A DNA stretch of 7,863 bases from Nitrospinota bacterium (lineage in GTDB: Bacteria; Nitrospinota; Nitrospinia; SZUA-224): assembly GCA_016212345.1 (NCBI GenBank), contig JACRGM010000101.1:1-7863 (forward strand), in the 5' to 3' direction. The position numbers were made by a program, and so were the translations under genes. Each line of letters starts with the position of its first letter. Position 1 is the stretch's first letter. This document shows positions 1 through 6,121 of this stretch, piece by piece. Under the pieces are notes generated by a model that saw nothing but the letters and a program-made list of their open reading frames with translations, searched no databases and had not been told where the DNA came from.

Positions 1-1
1 A

Positions 2-169
2 GAAAATATTGCAGAAGATGTTACAGATTTCAAAGTCACCCGACGCAGGATTGATAACAACACCCTGATCGATATATATCTGAAACTCGACAATGGAAAG
101 GAGAGTGTAGAATTTAAAACGTCCACCTTGGCACAGAATCTGTTGCTTCCAAGGGGAAACTGTTGGTAA
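2..169 (+). CDS. PilW/GspJ-like minor pilin, C-terminal fragment
   Basis: This is the last 55 codons of a gene that begins left of the window, ending in TAA at 167-169. The visible residues include VTDFKVTRRR, then IDIYLKLDNGKESVEF, and finish LAQNLLLPRGNCW. This resembles the closing beta strands of PilW/GspJ-type minor pilins, where a phrase about calculated differences in the sequence ('DV..F.v...') is followed by an IYL.L.......F.T.. strand pair and a short tail such as 'NL'. Minor pilins of this class form part of the priming complex at the tip of a type IV pilus or pseudopilus. The context supports this: a PilX-like pilin follows and then pilMNOPQ. Only the C-terminus is visible, so the N-terminal prepilin signal cannot be checked. 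The family call is inference from a short stretch plus neighbours. Confidence 0.6.
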   Translation, partial: ENIAEDVTDFKVTRRRIDNNTLIDIYLKLDNGKESVEFKTSTLAQNLLLPRGNCW

Positions 170-170
170 A

Positions 171-249
171 TTTTCGATTTGCGATTTGAAGAAAGGGAGG
201 AATTTTCTACCTTTTCATTCCATAAAGATAAAAAATCGAAAATCGAAAA
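171..249. repeat. Inverted pair of AATCG-rich repeat arms
   Basis: The left arm at 171-187 (ttttcgatttgcgattt) is the reverse complement of the right arm at 233-249 (aaatcgaaaatcgaaaa) at 16 of 17 positions, separated by 45 nt. It occupies most of the gap between the PilW-like fragment and the giant pilin gene and ends just before the latter's ribosome-binding site. The same AATCGAA word recurs at about 304-338, 4209-4220 and 5556-5587, so it is a dispersed short repeat. No open reading frame of substance or clear promoter is seen in this gap, and the pilin genes probably belong to one transcript. Confidence 0.75.
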
Positions 250-273
250 CTTTAAAAGAGGTTTGTTATAAAT

Positions 274-2988
274 ATGTTCAAACTTAATAAAGAATCGGAT
301 AACCCAATCGTCAATCAAAAATCGAAAGTCGAAAATCCCCAGAGCGGGATTGTCCTGGTGACTGTGATGATCATGATCACCCTCTTGATCGTAGTAGGGA
401 TTACCATGAACCGAGAGAGTGGGATAAGGATCTCGGCATTACCCAAACAGCTTAAGAAACAGGAGGCGATCTATATTGCTGAGGCAGGGATACAGCATAC
501 ACTCTATGAACTTATGAAGGACCCAATAAAAAGGGGTAACATATTTACAAATAAACAATTCAGCAAAGGGGTTTACAGCACAGAGGCCTGGCAGCCACAA
601 GGGGCCCTTGGTGATATCATTATCAAATCAACAGGAGAGGTCAGGGAAGGTAGTACACTAATAGCCCAGAAGACTATTCAGACGAGGATAAAGTCGAGGG
701 GAAATGTCCTTGTCTTCCGTTCCGAGGCAGCAGACACATATATTGAAAAGTCTAATCCCTCCCGTAATCATGGTGGAGAGACCAAACTCTTAATCGGTAA
801 AAACAGCAGTAGTAATTACTATAGAGCTCTAATGAAGTTTGACTTAAGTAATATCCCTCAGGGTTATGATCTCGTGAATGACCTTGGTGCGTATAAAGCA
901 TATATAGCCCTCTACATGGATGACTATGCTGGAAGTGGTATGCCCATTATCGATATACACAGGGTCACACGATCGTGGAAAGAGGGGACAGGTACAGATG
1001 GAGGGGGAGGGAGTCCTGATGGTGCAACTTGGAATACATATGATGGTGTAAATCCATGGAACACCCCTGGAGGGGATCAGGATATCAAGGTGGAGAGTTT
1101 CACAATCATAAAAGAAGAGCGGAAGATATTGTATAAATGGGATCTCCCAGATCTATCACTAATACAAGGATGGGTAGATGATCCTAACTCCAATTTTGGT
1201 ATCATAATGAAGGACTCCACTGAAGATAAATGGGTAGTTGCAGATGCTGTCAAGTTTAGATATCTCTGCAGTAATCCGATTGTTGATGACAGGGATTCTG
1301 GTTTTAGCTATATCGGAACATGGACTCGAGCCTACTCTTCATCTGCTTATGGTAGTGGTGGATGGGGTGGTAACAGTTACTACTATAATAATACCCCTGG
1401 TGATGGCGATACAGCCACATGGAAGGCTAGTCTCTGCTATTATGCTGGTGCCTATAATGTATATATATGGTATCCAAATAGTTCATTCTTTGCTATGGAT
1501 GCAAAATTTACCATCAACACCGCCACTGGATCCACTACAAAGGGTGTGAATCAGGGTGTAAATGGTGGTCAATGGGTGGCCATTGGGAAATACACATTTG
1601 CGAATAATGGTTTAGAGAATGTAACCTTATCAGATAACTTTACCCCCTTCAAGGTAGCAGGGGATGCAGTAAGATACCAACCTACCAATGTCGAGATCAT
1701 TGTTGACGACAAAGATACTGGCTTTAGCTACATAGGGACATGGCCCCAAGCCTCCTCTTCATCTGCCTATGGTAGTGGTGGAATGGGTGGAAAATATTAC
1801 CGTTATCATAATCCTGGCACTAGTACTGAGACAGCCACATGGACCGCAAATCTACCCTGTGGTGCGGGATCATATAATATATATGTATGGTATCCAAAGA
1901 GTTCCTCCTTTGCTACTGATGCACAATTTACTGTTAGTGGCTTTTCACCAGTAACAGTAAATCAGAGTACAGGTGGTGGCACATGGTACAGCATCGGGAC
2001 ATATTCCCTTGGTGCCACTGCTACTGTAACACTAATAGATAGTACTACTGGCAAGGTAGCTGCAGATGCTGTTAGATTTGTGCCAACCTTTGAGACTGAT
2101 GGTATTGTTGACAATACTAATTCTGGCTTTAGTGTAACAGGGACATGGGGTACATCTATTGGTTCAGGTAATTATGGTGCAGACTATCGTGATCATGAGG
2201 CAGGTACGGGCACTAATATAGCTACATGGAATTCTAATCTCCGCTGTGGTGCGGGCTCATACAATGTAGATATATGGTATCCAAGTAGTTCCTACCTTGC
2301 CAGGGATGCACGATATACCATCTATTATAATGGTGGGAGTAGTAGTACAAAAACAGTGAATCAGTCTGTAAATGGTGGTAAATGGGTAAGCGTAGGGACC
2401 TATACCTTTAAGACCACTGGTACAGAAAAGGTAACACTATCAGATTACTTTACCCCTGCACGGGTAGCTGCAGATGCTGTTAAATTTGAGCCTGCCTTCA
2501 CAGCCGAGCTTGTTGTTGATAACAATAATACCTGTGGTAGCCCTCCTTGCTTTAAGATAAACACAGGTACATGGAAGAGATCATCTAGCTCTAGCGATTG
2601 GGATCCATACTTCCATTACAATGAGCCTGGTACAGGCCCCGGCATAGTCACATGGAATCCTGATCTAAGTCTGATCTTTGGTCCTGGTAGGTATGAGGTA
2701 TTTGTCTGGTATCCAAAAAGTAGTGGTTTTACCCCCCCTGGCTTTACTACCGGTGCCCCATATACTGTCTATTATACCTCTGGTGGTATGCGGGGTGGTA
2801 GTGGTTCTAGTATAGTACTTGTAGATCAGAGTATAAATGGTGGTCTATGGGTGAATATAGGGACCTATAACCTTGATAATAATAGTAAGGTAACACTCGA
2901 TGTTGGTGATCTTTATGGGATATTTATATCAAGTGAATCGGGCTCTTCCAACATAAACCTTTGGCCAATGTTGGTTATTATGTATTAA
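274..2988 (+). CDS. Giant PilX-like minor pilin with DNRLRE and golvesin-like repeats (putative pilus adhesin)
   Basis: This is a 904-residue surface protein, probably carried at the pilus tip. Residues 22-43 (NPQSG then IVLVTVMIMITLLIVVGI) form a PilX-type prepilin signal. Cleavage is expected after Gly25, and there is no Glu at +5, as is common in PilX/GspK proteins. Residues 45-145 are a pilin-like region (EAIYIAEAGIQHTLYEL is the typical helix). Residues 150-327 look like a DNRLRE domain (ADTYIE, NHGG, RALMKFDLSNIP, TRSW..G). Four golvesin C-terminal-like repeats follow at about 336-470, 476-604, 611-740 and 747-893. Each opens with VDdnnsGF, has GTW and TATW, then YNVYIWYP, VNQ..NGG.W and, in the first three, ends ADAVRF. 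Normal PilX is only about 150-200 residues. The start ATG has AGAGG at 257-261, 12 nt upstream. The first 21 residues partly derive from an AATCG repeat. It lies just upstream of pilM, matching a pilus role. Ligand unknown; adhesion is inference. Confidence 0.8.
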   Translation: MFKLNKESDNPIVNQKSKVENPQSGIVLVTVMIMITLLIVVGITMNRESGIRISALPKQLKKQEAIYIAEAGIQHTLYELMKDPIKRGNIFTNKQFSKGVYSTEAWQPQGALGDIIIKSTGEVREGSTLIAQKTIQTRIKSRGNVLVFRSEAADTYIEKSNPSRNHGGETKLLIGKNSSSNYYRALMKFDLSNIPQGYDLVNDLGAYKAYIALYMDDYAGSGMPIIDIHRVTRSWKEGTGTDGGGGSPDGATWNTYDGVNPWNTPGGDQDIKVESFTIIKEERKILYKWDLPDLSLIQGWVDDPNSNFGIIMKDSTEDKWVVADAVKFRYLCSNPIVDDRDSGFSYIGTWTRAYSSSAYGSGGWGGNSYYYNNTPGDGDTATWKASLCYYAGAYNVYIWYPNSSFFAMDAKFTINTATGSTTKGVNQGVNGGQWVAIGKYTFANNGLENVTLSDNFTPFKVAGDAVRYQPTNVEIIVDDKDTGFSYIGTWPQASSSSAYGSGGMGGKYYRYHNPGTSTETATWTANLPCGAGSYNIYVWYPKSSSFATDAQFTVSGFSPVTVNQSTGGGTWYSIGTYSLGATATVTLIDSTTGKVAADAVRFVPTFETDGIVDNTNSGFSVTGTWGTSIGSGNYGADYRDHEAGTGTNIATWNSNLRCGAGSYNVDIWYPSSSYLARDARYTIYYNGGSSSTKTVNQSVNGGKWVSVGTYTFKTTGTEKVTLSDYFTPARVAADAVKFEPAFTAELVVDNNNTCGSPPCFKINTGTWKRSSSSSDWDPYFHYNEPGTGPGIVTWNPDLSLIFGPGRYEVFVWYPKSSGFTPPGFTTGAPYTVYYTSGGMRGGSGSSIVLVDQSINGGLWVNIGTYNLDNNSKVTLDVGDLYGIFISSESGSSNINLWPMLVIMY
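304..338 (+). repeat. Degenerate AATCGAA repeat inside the giant pilin leader
   Basis: The stretch contains aatcg, aatcaaaa, atcgaaagtcgaaaatc in succession and encodes residues around PIVNQKSKVENPQ, just before the prepilin cleavage site. It is a worn copy of the AATCGAA repeat seen intact at 5556-5587. It appears to have lengthened the leader peptide to 25 residues. Confidence 0.6.
1279..2985 (+). repeat. Four tandem golvesin-like coding repeats
   Basis: Four units of roughly 130-155 codons start at 1279, 1699, 2104 and 2512 (residues 336, 476, 611, 747). The first two are strongly similar in DNA as well as protein; both contain, for example, tcttcatctgc followed by tatggtagtggtgga. This suggests a recent tandem duplication. 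Units 1-3 share one Cys at the same place (residues 388, 529, 658). Unit 4 is more divergent, has Cys754 and Cys759 instead, and lacks the closing ADAVRF strand. Confidence 0.85.
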
Positions 2989-3019
2989 ATTCTAAACTAA
3001 AAGAGGGTTTATTGAATAG

Positions 3020-4210
3020 ATGTTCAAGATAAGAAGATATTCTCCCATAGGACTAGAGATCGATCTCACCTCCATAAAACTCCTCCAGTTGAGAGAGACC
3101 TCTAAAGGATGGAGAATACAGGATATGACCATTAGAGATCTCCCCCCTGTCGGTGTAGGGGATAATGAAGGAGAAGATGAAGGGATCATCCAGACCATTA
3201 GAGAGATGTTAAAGGAATCCTCTTTTCATGGAAAGGATGTGGTCTCAACCATACCTCCCTCAAGGCTTGACATAATCCCTATCAAGATTGCATTATCTGA
3301 GGGTGAAGATGAGGAAGATGCGATTATCAAAGAGGCAAAGGCACATCTATCCTATAAGATAGATGAGGCGGTCATTGACTATCTCCCCCTTGGTCAGAAT
3401 GACCAGAGGAGGGATGGGAAGGAGAGATTCCTCTTGATAGCGAGTAAAAGAGAGGATGTGGAGAGACATATAGCGATCATAAAAGGAGGAGGACTGAGAC
3501 CAAAGGCGATCGAGATAAGTGCCTGTGCTGTGGTCAGGGCCATGAGGCATTTACATAGTGTCTCAATGTCACCAAACTCAAGGGAGAATAACAAGGATGG
3601 AGAAAAGAGGATCATGGTCATTAATATGAAAGACCTTGATACATCTATCACTGTCTTGGGTGGTAATGATATCCTCCTTGAGAGAAACATACAGTGGGGG
3701 ATAGAAAATATGGTCGGTTTATTAATAAACAATATAGAACTAGACCGCGGTAGAGCAAAGGAGCTCCTTTATAAGGTAGGATTAAATCCGACCGATCTTG
3801 AAAGACCCCAGGCACCCAGCCAAGCGATAAATGCACGGACAAACAAGTTTGACGATGCCACCCATGCAAAGGGTGATGAGGGGATGGAGCAGATGAACAA
3901 GATCGCAGATACAGTATACGAGATCGTATCACCCCAGTTAGAGGATCTATGTCAGGAGATAAAAAAGGTAATGATCTACTTTCAAGCAGAGATGCAGGGT
4001 ATCACAATAGAGAGTATATACATAATAGGGAATGGATTCTACATCAAGAATATGGATAAGTATATAGAACATACAACAGGTATTACAACGAGTATAGTAA
4101 ATCCTTTGGCCCCCTTTTTAAATGGAGAGGATTCATTAAGAGAAAAGACACCATATTTCAGTATCGCACTCGGCCTTGTATTGAGGGAAATATATAGTGA
4201 ACGATTTTAA
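3020..4210 (+). CDS. pilM: Type IV pilus assembly protein PilM
   Basis: PilM is a cytoplasmic actin-like protein that binds the N-terminal tail of PilN and connects the inner-membrane platform with the assembly motors. The protein is 396 residues, slightly longer than usual (about 350). Family marks are the opening strand IGLEIDLTSIKLLQL (10-24), VVSTIPPSRLDIIPIKI (74-90), the LSYKIDEAVIDYLPLG region (110-125), VVRAM (171-175), LLERNIQWGIENM (219-231), the closing nucleotide-site strand YIIGNGFYIKNMDKYIE (334-350) and NPLAPF (361-366), then SIALGLVLRE (381-390). The phosphate-2 motif usually written vDIG...T is here VINMKDLDTSI (200-210), and the usual GG.G motif is IIGNG, so ATP binding may be altered. 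About 30 hydrophilic residues (260-290) look like an insertion. The ATG has AGAGGG at 3002-3007. It overlaps pilN by 14 nt, consistent with translational coupling. A GspL/MshI assignment is an alternative. Confidence 0.88.
   Translation: MFKIRRYSPIGLEIDLTSIKLLQLRETSKGWRIQDMTIRDLPPVGVGDNEGEDEGIIQTIREMLKESSFHGKDVVSTIPPSRLDIIPIKIALSEGEDEEDAIIKEAKAHLSYKIDEAVIDYLPLGQNDQRRDGKERFLLIASKREDVERHIAIIKGGGLRPKAIEISACAVVRAMRHLHSVSMSPNSRENNKDGEKRIMVINMKDLDTSITVLGGNDILLERNIQWGIENMVGLLINNIELDRGRAKELLYKVGLNPTDLERPQAPSQAINARTNKFDDATHAKGDEGMEQMNKIADTVYEIVSPQLEDLCQEIKKVMIYFQAEMQGITIESIYIIGNGFYIKNMDKYIEHTTGITTSIVNPLAPFLNGEDSLREKTPYFSIALGLVLREIYSERF
4183..4187 (+). promoter_or_regulatory. Ribosome-binding site for the GTG start of pilN
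   Basis: GAGGG lies within the end of pilM, 9 nt before GTG at 4197. It supports the GTG start, from which the protein reads MNDFKSKITA and then reaches the PilM-binding motif VNLIPFD. No in-frame ATG lies between this GTG and that motif. Confidence 0.6.
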
Positions 4211-4892
4211 ATCGAAAATTACAGCAAAGGAAGTAAACTTAATCCCCTTTGATATAATCTTAAGGGGACAGATAATAAGGCGTATATATATGTGGCTCTG
4301 TATCACCCTAGTAATTGCACTTCTTTCAGCCACTGGATTCTCCTTTCTCAGAAAGGAGGTAATCGGTTATGAGAAGAATGTCACTACCTTAACCGCACAG
4401 GAGAGAGAGATAGAGGAAAAGATAGATCGGTTAAAGAGACTTAAGACAGAGATGAATAGATTGATCGAAATGAAAAGGAGGATTGATCTCCTCCTGGATA
4501 AGAGATCGGTCAGTGAGATATTCTCAGAGATAGAAAAGAGGATAAATAATAGTGTGTGGCTTACAGGGCTAAGATGGCAGGAGGATTCTTCGTTTATAAG
4601 AGATGCATCACAGATAGATAGATCAGAAGGGGATGAATTTGTAAATACAGGATACTTTGTAGTAAAAAAGAATGAACCGAGAGAGAAAAATAGAGGTATA
4701 ACTAATATGGAGACGAACCAAAGGCCTACAATGAGGATACAAGGGACGGCATTATCAAATAATGACCTAGCTGACTTCCTGTCACAACTAACAGAATCAA
4801 GATATTTTACAAAGGTAAGGTTAAATCGCTCCACACTTAATGACAATAAAACACCGGTTACAGTAGATTTTGAGATTGAGGTGAGTCTCTGA
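4197..4892 (+). CDS. pilN: Type IV pilus assembly protein PilN
   Basis: PilN is a bitopic inner-membrane protein that pairs with PilO and anchors PilM. The 231 residues hold a cytoplasmic tail with VNLIPFD (13-19), which matches the conserved INLLPWR-type peptide that PilN inserts into PilM. A membrane helix lies at about 29-50 (IYMWLCITLVIALLSATGF), a charged coiled coil at about 55-102, and a periplasmic ferredoxin-like fold in the rest (SVWLTGLRW at 119-127; RIQGTALSNNDLADFLSQL at 180-198; YFTKVRLN at 203-210). Between the two halves of the fold, residues about 130-178 form a polar, weakly conserved insertion longer than in typical PilN. Translation starts at GTG inside pilM, and pilO begins 16 nt after the stop. 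An AAATCGAAAATT word at 4209-4220 encodes part of the tail. The call is firm by motif and gene order. Confidence 0.88.
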   Translation: MNDFKSKITAKEVNLIPFDIILRGQIIRRIYMWLCITLVIALLSATGFSFLRKEVIGYEKNVTTLTAQEREIEEKIDRLKRLKTEMNRLIEMKRRIDLLLDKRSVSEIFSEIEKRINNSVWLTGLRWQEDSSFIRDASQIDRSEGDEFVNTGYFVVKKNEPREKNRGITNMETNQRPTMRIQGTALSNNDLADFLSQLTESRYFTKVRLNRSTLNDNKTPVTVDFEIEVSL

Positions 4893-4908
4893 TCTTCAGG
4901 GGGAAAAG

Positions 4909-5430
4909 ATGACTCGAAAGATAGACATTATTGCAATTGTATCCATAATATCTTTACTATTAATCTCTTATACCACCCTCTTTCATAAAGAGAGGATAAA
5001 GATTGCAGAGTTGAAGGTAAAAGAGGAGAGGATGAAGGAGAAACTCGGACTTGCAAAGGAGGTTGATATTAGCATAAAGACCATTACAGAAGAGACGAAT
5101 CATATCCAAAAGAGATTAGAAGAATCTGAAAAGAGACTCCCAAGAAAAGAGGATATAGCTATCTTTCTTAAGGATATAAGTAAGATAGCAGGATATAACA
5201 ATGTAAAACTGATGTCAATAATCCCTGGTAATTCAGAAAAGGGGTCTTTCTATTCAAGAATCCCTATAAATATAACAGTTGATGCCATATTCAAGGAGCT
5301 TTACAAATTCCTTTATCAGATAGAAAACACTACACGGGTTATAAGAATAGAAGATATAACCATTAATGAACCTAACTCAAGCGGGATATGTAGAACATCA
5401 ATACTTTTATCAATATTTACGGCAGATTGA
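4909..5430 (+). CDS. pilO: Type IV pilus assembly protein PilO
   Basis: PilO is the partner of PilN in the inner-membrane alignment complex and transmits signals or spacing to PilP. The 173 residues comprise a short cytoplasmic tail (MTRKID), a membrane helix at about 7-24 (IIAIVSIISLLLISYTTL), a coiled coil at about 28-75 rich in Lys and Glu, and the PilO fold. The fold shows RLPRKEDIAIFLKDISKIA (76-94), VKLMSIIP (99-106), YSRIPINITVDAIFKELYKF (115-134) and a last strand pair RVIRIEDITI (143-152) and RTSILLSIFTAD (162-173). These are classic PilO landmarks. A strong AGGGGG at 4898-4903 sits 5 nt before the ATG. A GC-rich hairpin element begins 13 nt after the stop, so expression of pilP/pilQ may differ from the upstream genes. 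GspM/MshJ is the alternative family; gene order favours PilO. Confidence 0.85.
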   Translation: MTRKIDIIAIVSIISLLLISYTTLFHKERIKIAELKVKEERMKEKLGLAKEVDISIKTITEETNHIQKRLEESEKRLPRKEDIAIFLKDISKIAGYNNVKLMSIIPGNSEKGSFYSRIPINITVDAIFKELYKFLYQIENTTRVIRIEDITINEPNSSGICRTSILLSIFTAD

Positions 5431-5442
5431 TGTTGACATTAT

Positions 5443-5530
5443 TCACCCTCCCCTTAATCCCCTCCCCTCAAGGGAGGGGAAAGAATTTAAGCCCCCTCTC
5501 CCCTTTGGGGAGAGGGCAAGGGTGAGGGGG
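5443..5530. repeat. GC-rich nested hairpin element between pilO and pilP
   Basis: Two perfect hairpins lie side by side. The first pairs 5458-5466 (tcccctccc) with 5472-5480 (gggagggga) around a 5-nt loop. The second pairs 5494-5503 (ccctctcccc) with 5507-5516 (ggggagaggg) around ttt. An outer stem pairs tcaccct (5443-5449) with agggtga (5519-5525), giving a three-way junction. The composition is sharply unlike the AT-rich surroundings, so this looks like an inserted dispersed palindromic repeat. A T-rich run (tattttt, 5531-5537) follows, so it might act as a leaky terminator or an mRNA-stabilising structure between pilMNO and pilPQ; that is inference. Confidence 0.75.
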
Positions 5531-5548
5531 TATTTTTAGAGAAAGATC

Positions 5549-6121
5549 ATGAGCCAATCGAAAATCGAAAATCGAAAATCGAAAATTAAAAAGATAGAGC
5601 TATTCATCATGCTTGGACTGGCTGTTGTGCTGGTTATTATACTCACATACAGATCCTTTGGGGAAAGGAAGACCAATATCCCCCTACCCCCCCCATCCAG
5701 ATCTGGCAGCATACCTGAAGATCATCCTGATCTGATCTTAAAGGATATAAAGGGTTTATTAACAGAAGGTAACCATGATGGTGAAGACAAGGGTGTTCAG
5801 AAACCGATAGAATCATCCTTAAAGAGGGATATATTTTCCCCGACCATCTCTCTACATACAAATGACCTGAGTCCATCAGAAAAAAGGGAGGAAGATGAGG
5901 AAGATAAGATAGAGGATACGATAAATCAGCTCAAATTGAAGGCCACTATTATCAACAATCAAAGACCTATCTCAATAATCAATGACAAGATACTAGGGAT
6001 AGGGGAAGATATTATGGGATTTAAGGTAGTAGAGATAAAAGACGGGGTTGTCTTCTTAAGCAATGGGAGGAAGGAAATCTCTTTAGATATGAAAGGGAAA
6101 AACAATGAGACTTTACAATAA
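5549..6121 (+). CDS. pilP: PilP-like (GspC/GspB-type) periplasmic linker protein
   Basis: This 190-residue protein probably joins the PilN/PilO frame to the secretin. It has a cytoplasmic tail encoded by a 7-nt repeat (MSQSKIENRKSKIKK), a membrane helix at about 17-34 (ELFIMLGLAVVLVIILTY), and a proline-rich and acidic linker at about 40-125. A RDIFSP motif sits at 93-98, as in GspC/GspB proteins. The C-terminal homology-region-like beta domain is at about 127-180 (LKLKATIINNQRPISIINDK, GIGEDIMGFKVVEIKDGVVF, then EISLDM). There is no lipobox Cys, so unlike classical PilP it is anchored by a helix, as in GspC. The ATG has a modest AGAGAAAG at 5538-5545. Internal ATG at 5609 would cut into the helix and is less likely. 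It overlaps the secretin gene by 17 nt. The symbol rests mainly on position; MshK or GspC/GspB would be other labels. Confidence 0.7.
   Translation: MSQSKIENRKSKIKKIELFIMLGLAVVLVIILTYRSFGERKTNIPLPPPSRSGSIPEDHPDLILKDIKGLLTEGNHDGEDKGVQKPIESSLKRDIFSPTISLHTNDLSPSEKREEDEEDKIEDTINQLKLKATIINNQRPISIINDKILGIGEDIMGFKVVEIKDGVVFLSNGRKEISLDMKGKNNETLQ
5556..5587 (+). repeat. Heptanucleotide tandem repeat (AATCGAA x4 plus AATT) at the start of pilP
   Basis: Four exact copies of AATCGAA begin 7 nt after the first base of the pilP ATG and encode SKIENRKSKI by running through all three frames. Seven is not a multiple of three, so changing copy number by one shifts the frame. Translating by hand, three copies give a TAG and five copies give a TAA within a few codons. 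Confidence 0.85.

Noticed and set aside
1238..1954. Small open frames within the golvesin repeats (for example 1238-1549 and 1769-1954)
   Set aside because: They are out-of-frame shadows of the 904-residue protein; their mutual similarity only reflects the underlying DNA repeat.
2940..3030. Frameshift restoring the missing end of the fourth golvesin repeat
   Set aside because: Neither alternative frame yields an ADAV(R/K)F-like strand; the closest reading, LANVGYYVLNSK, is not a convincing match, so no pseudogene call is made.
4367..4846. 159-codon reverse-strand open frame opposite pilN
   Set aside because: It has Ser/Leu/Phe-rich composition expected from the complement of a Lys/Glu-rich coiled coil, and no recognisable domain; pilN is well supported.
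5433..5461. TTGACA at 5433-5438 as the -35 box of a promoter for pilP
   Set aside because: No acceptable -10 sequence lies 16-18 nt downstream; the position falls in the C-rich hairpin element.
5494..5537. Strong intrinsic terminator after pilO
   Set aside because: The T-run starts 14 nt after the second hairpin rather than directly after it, and pilP/pilQ have no evident promoter of their own; only a leaky effect is plausible.
5556..5587. CRISPR-like or iteron array
   Set aside because: The units are only 7 nt, contiguous, without spacers, and lie within a coding sequence; a simple tandem repeat explains them.
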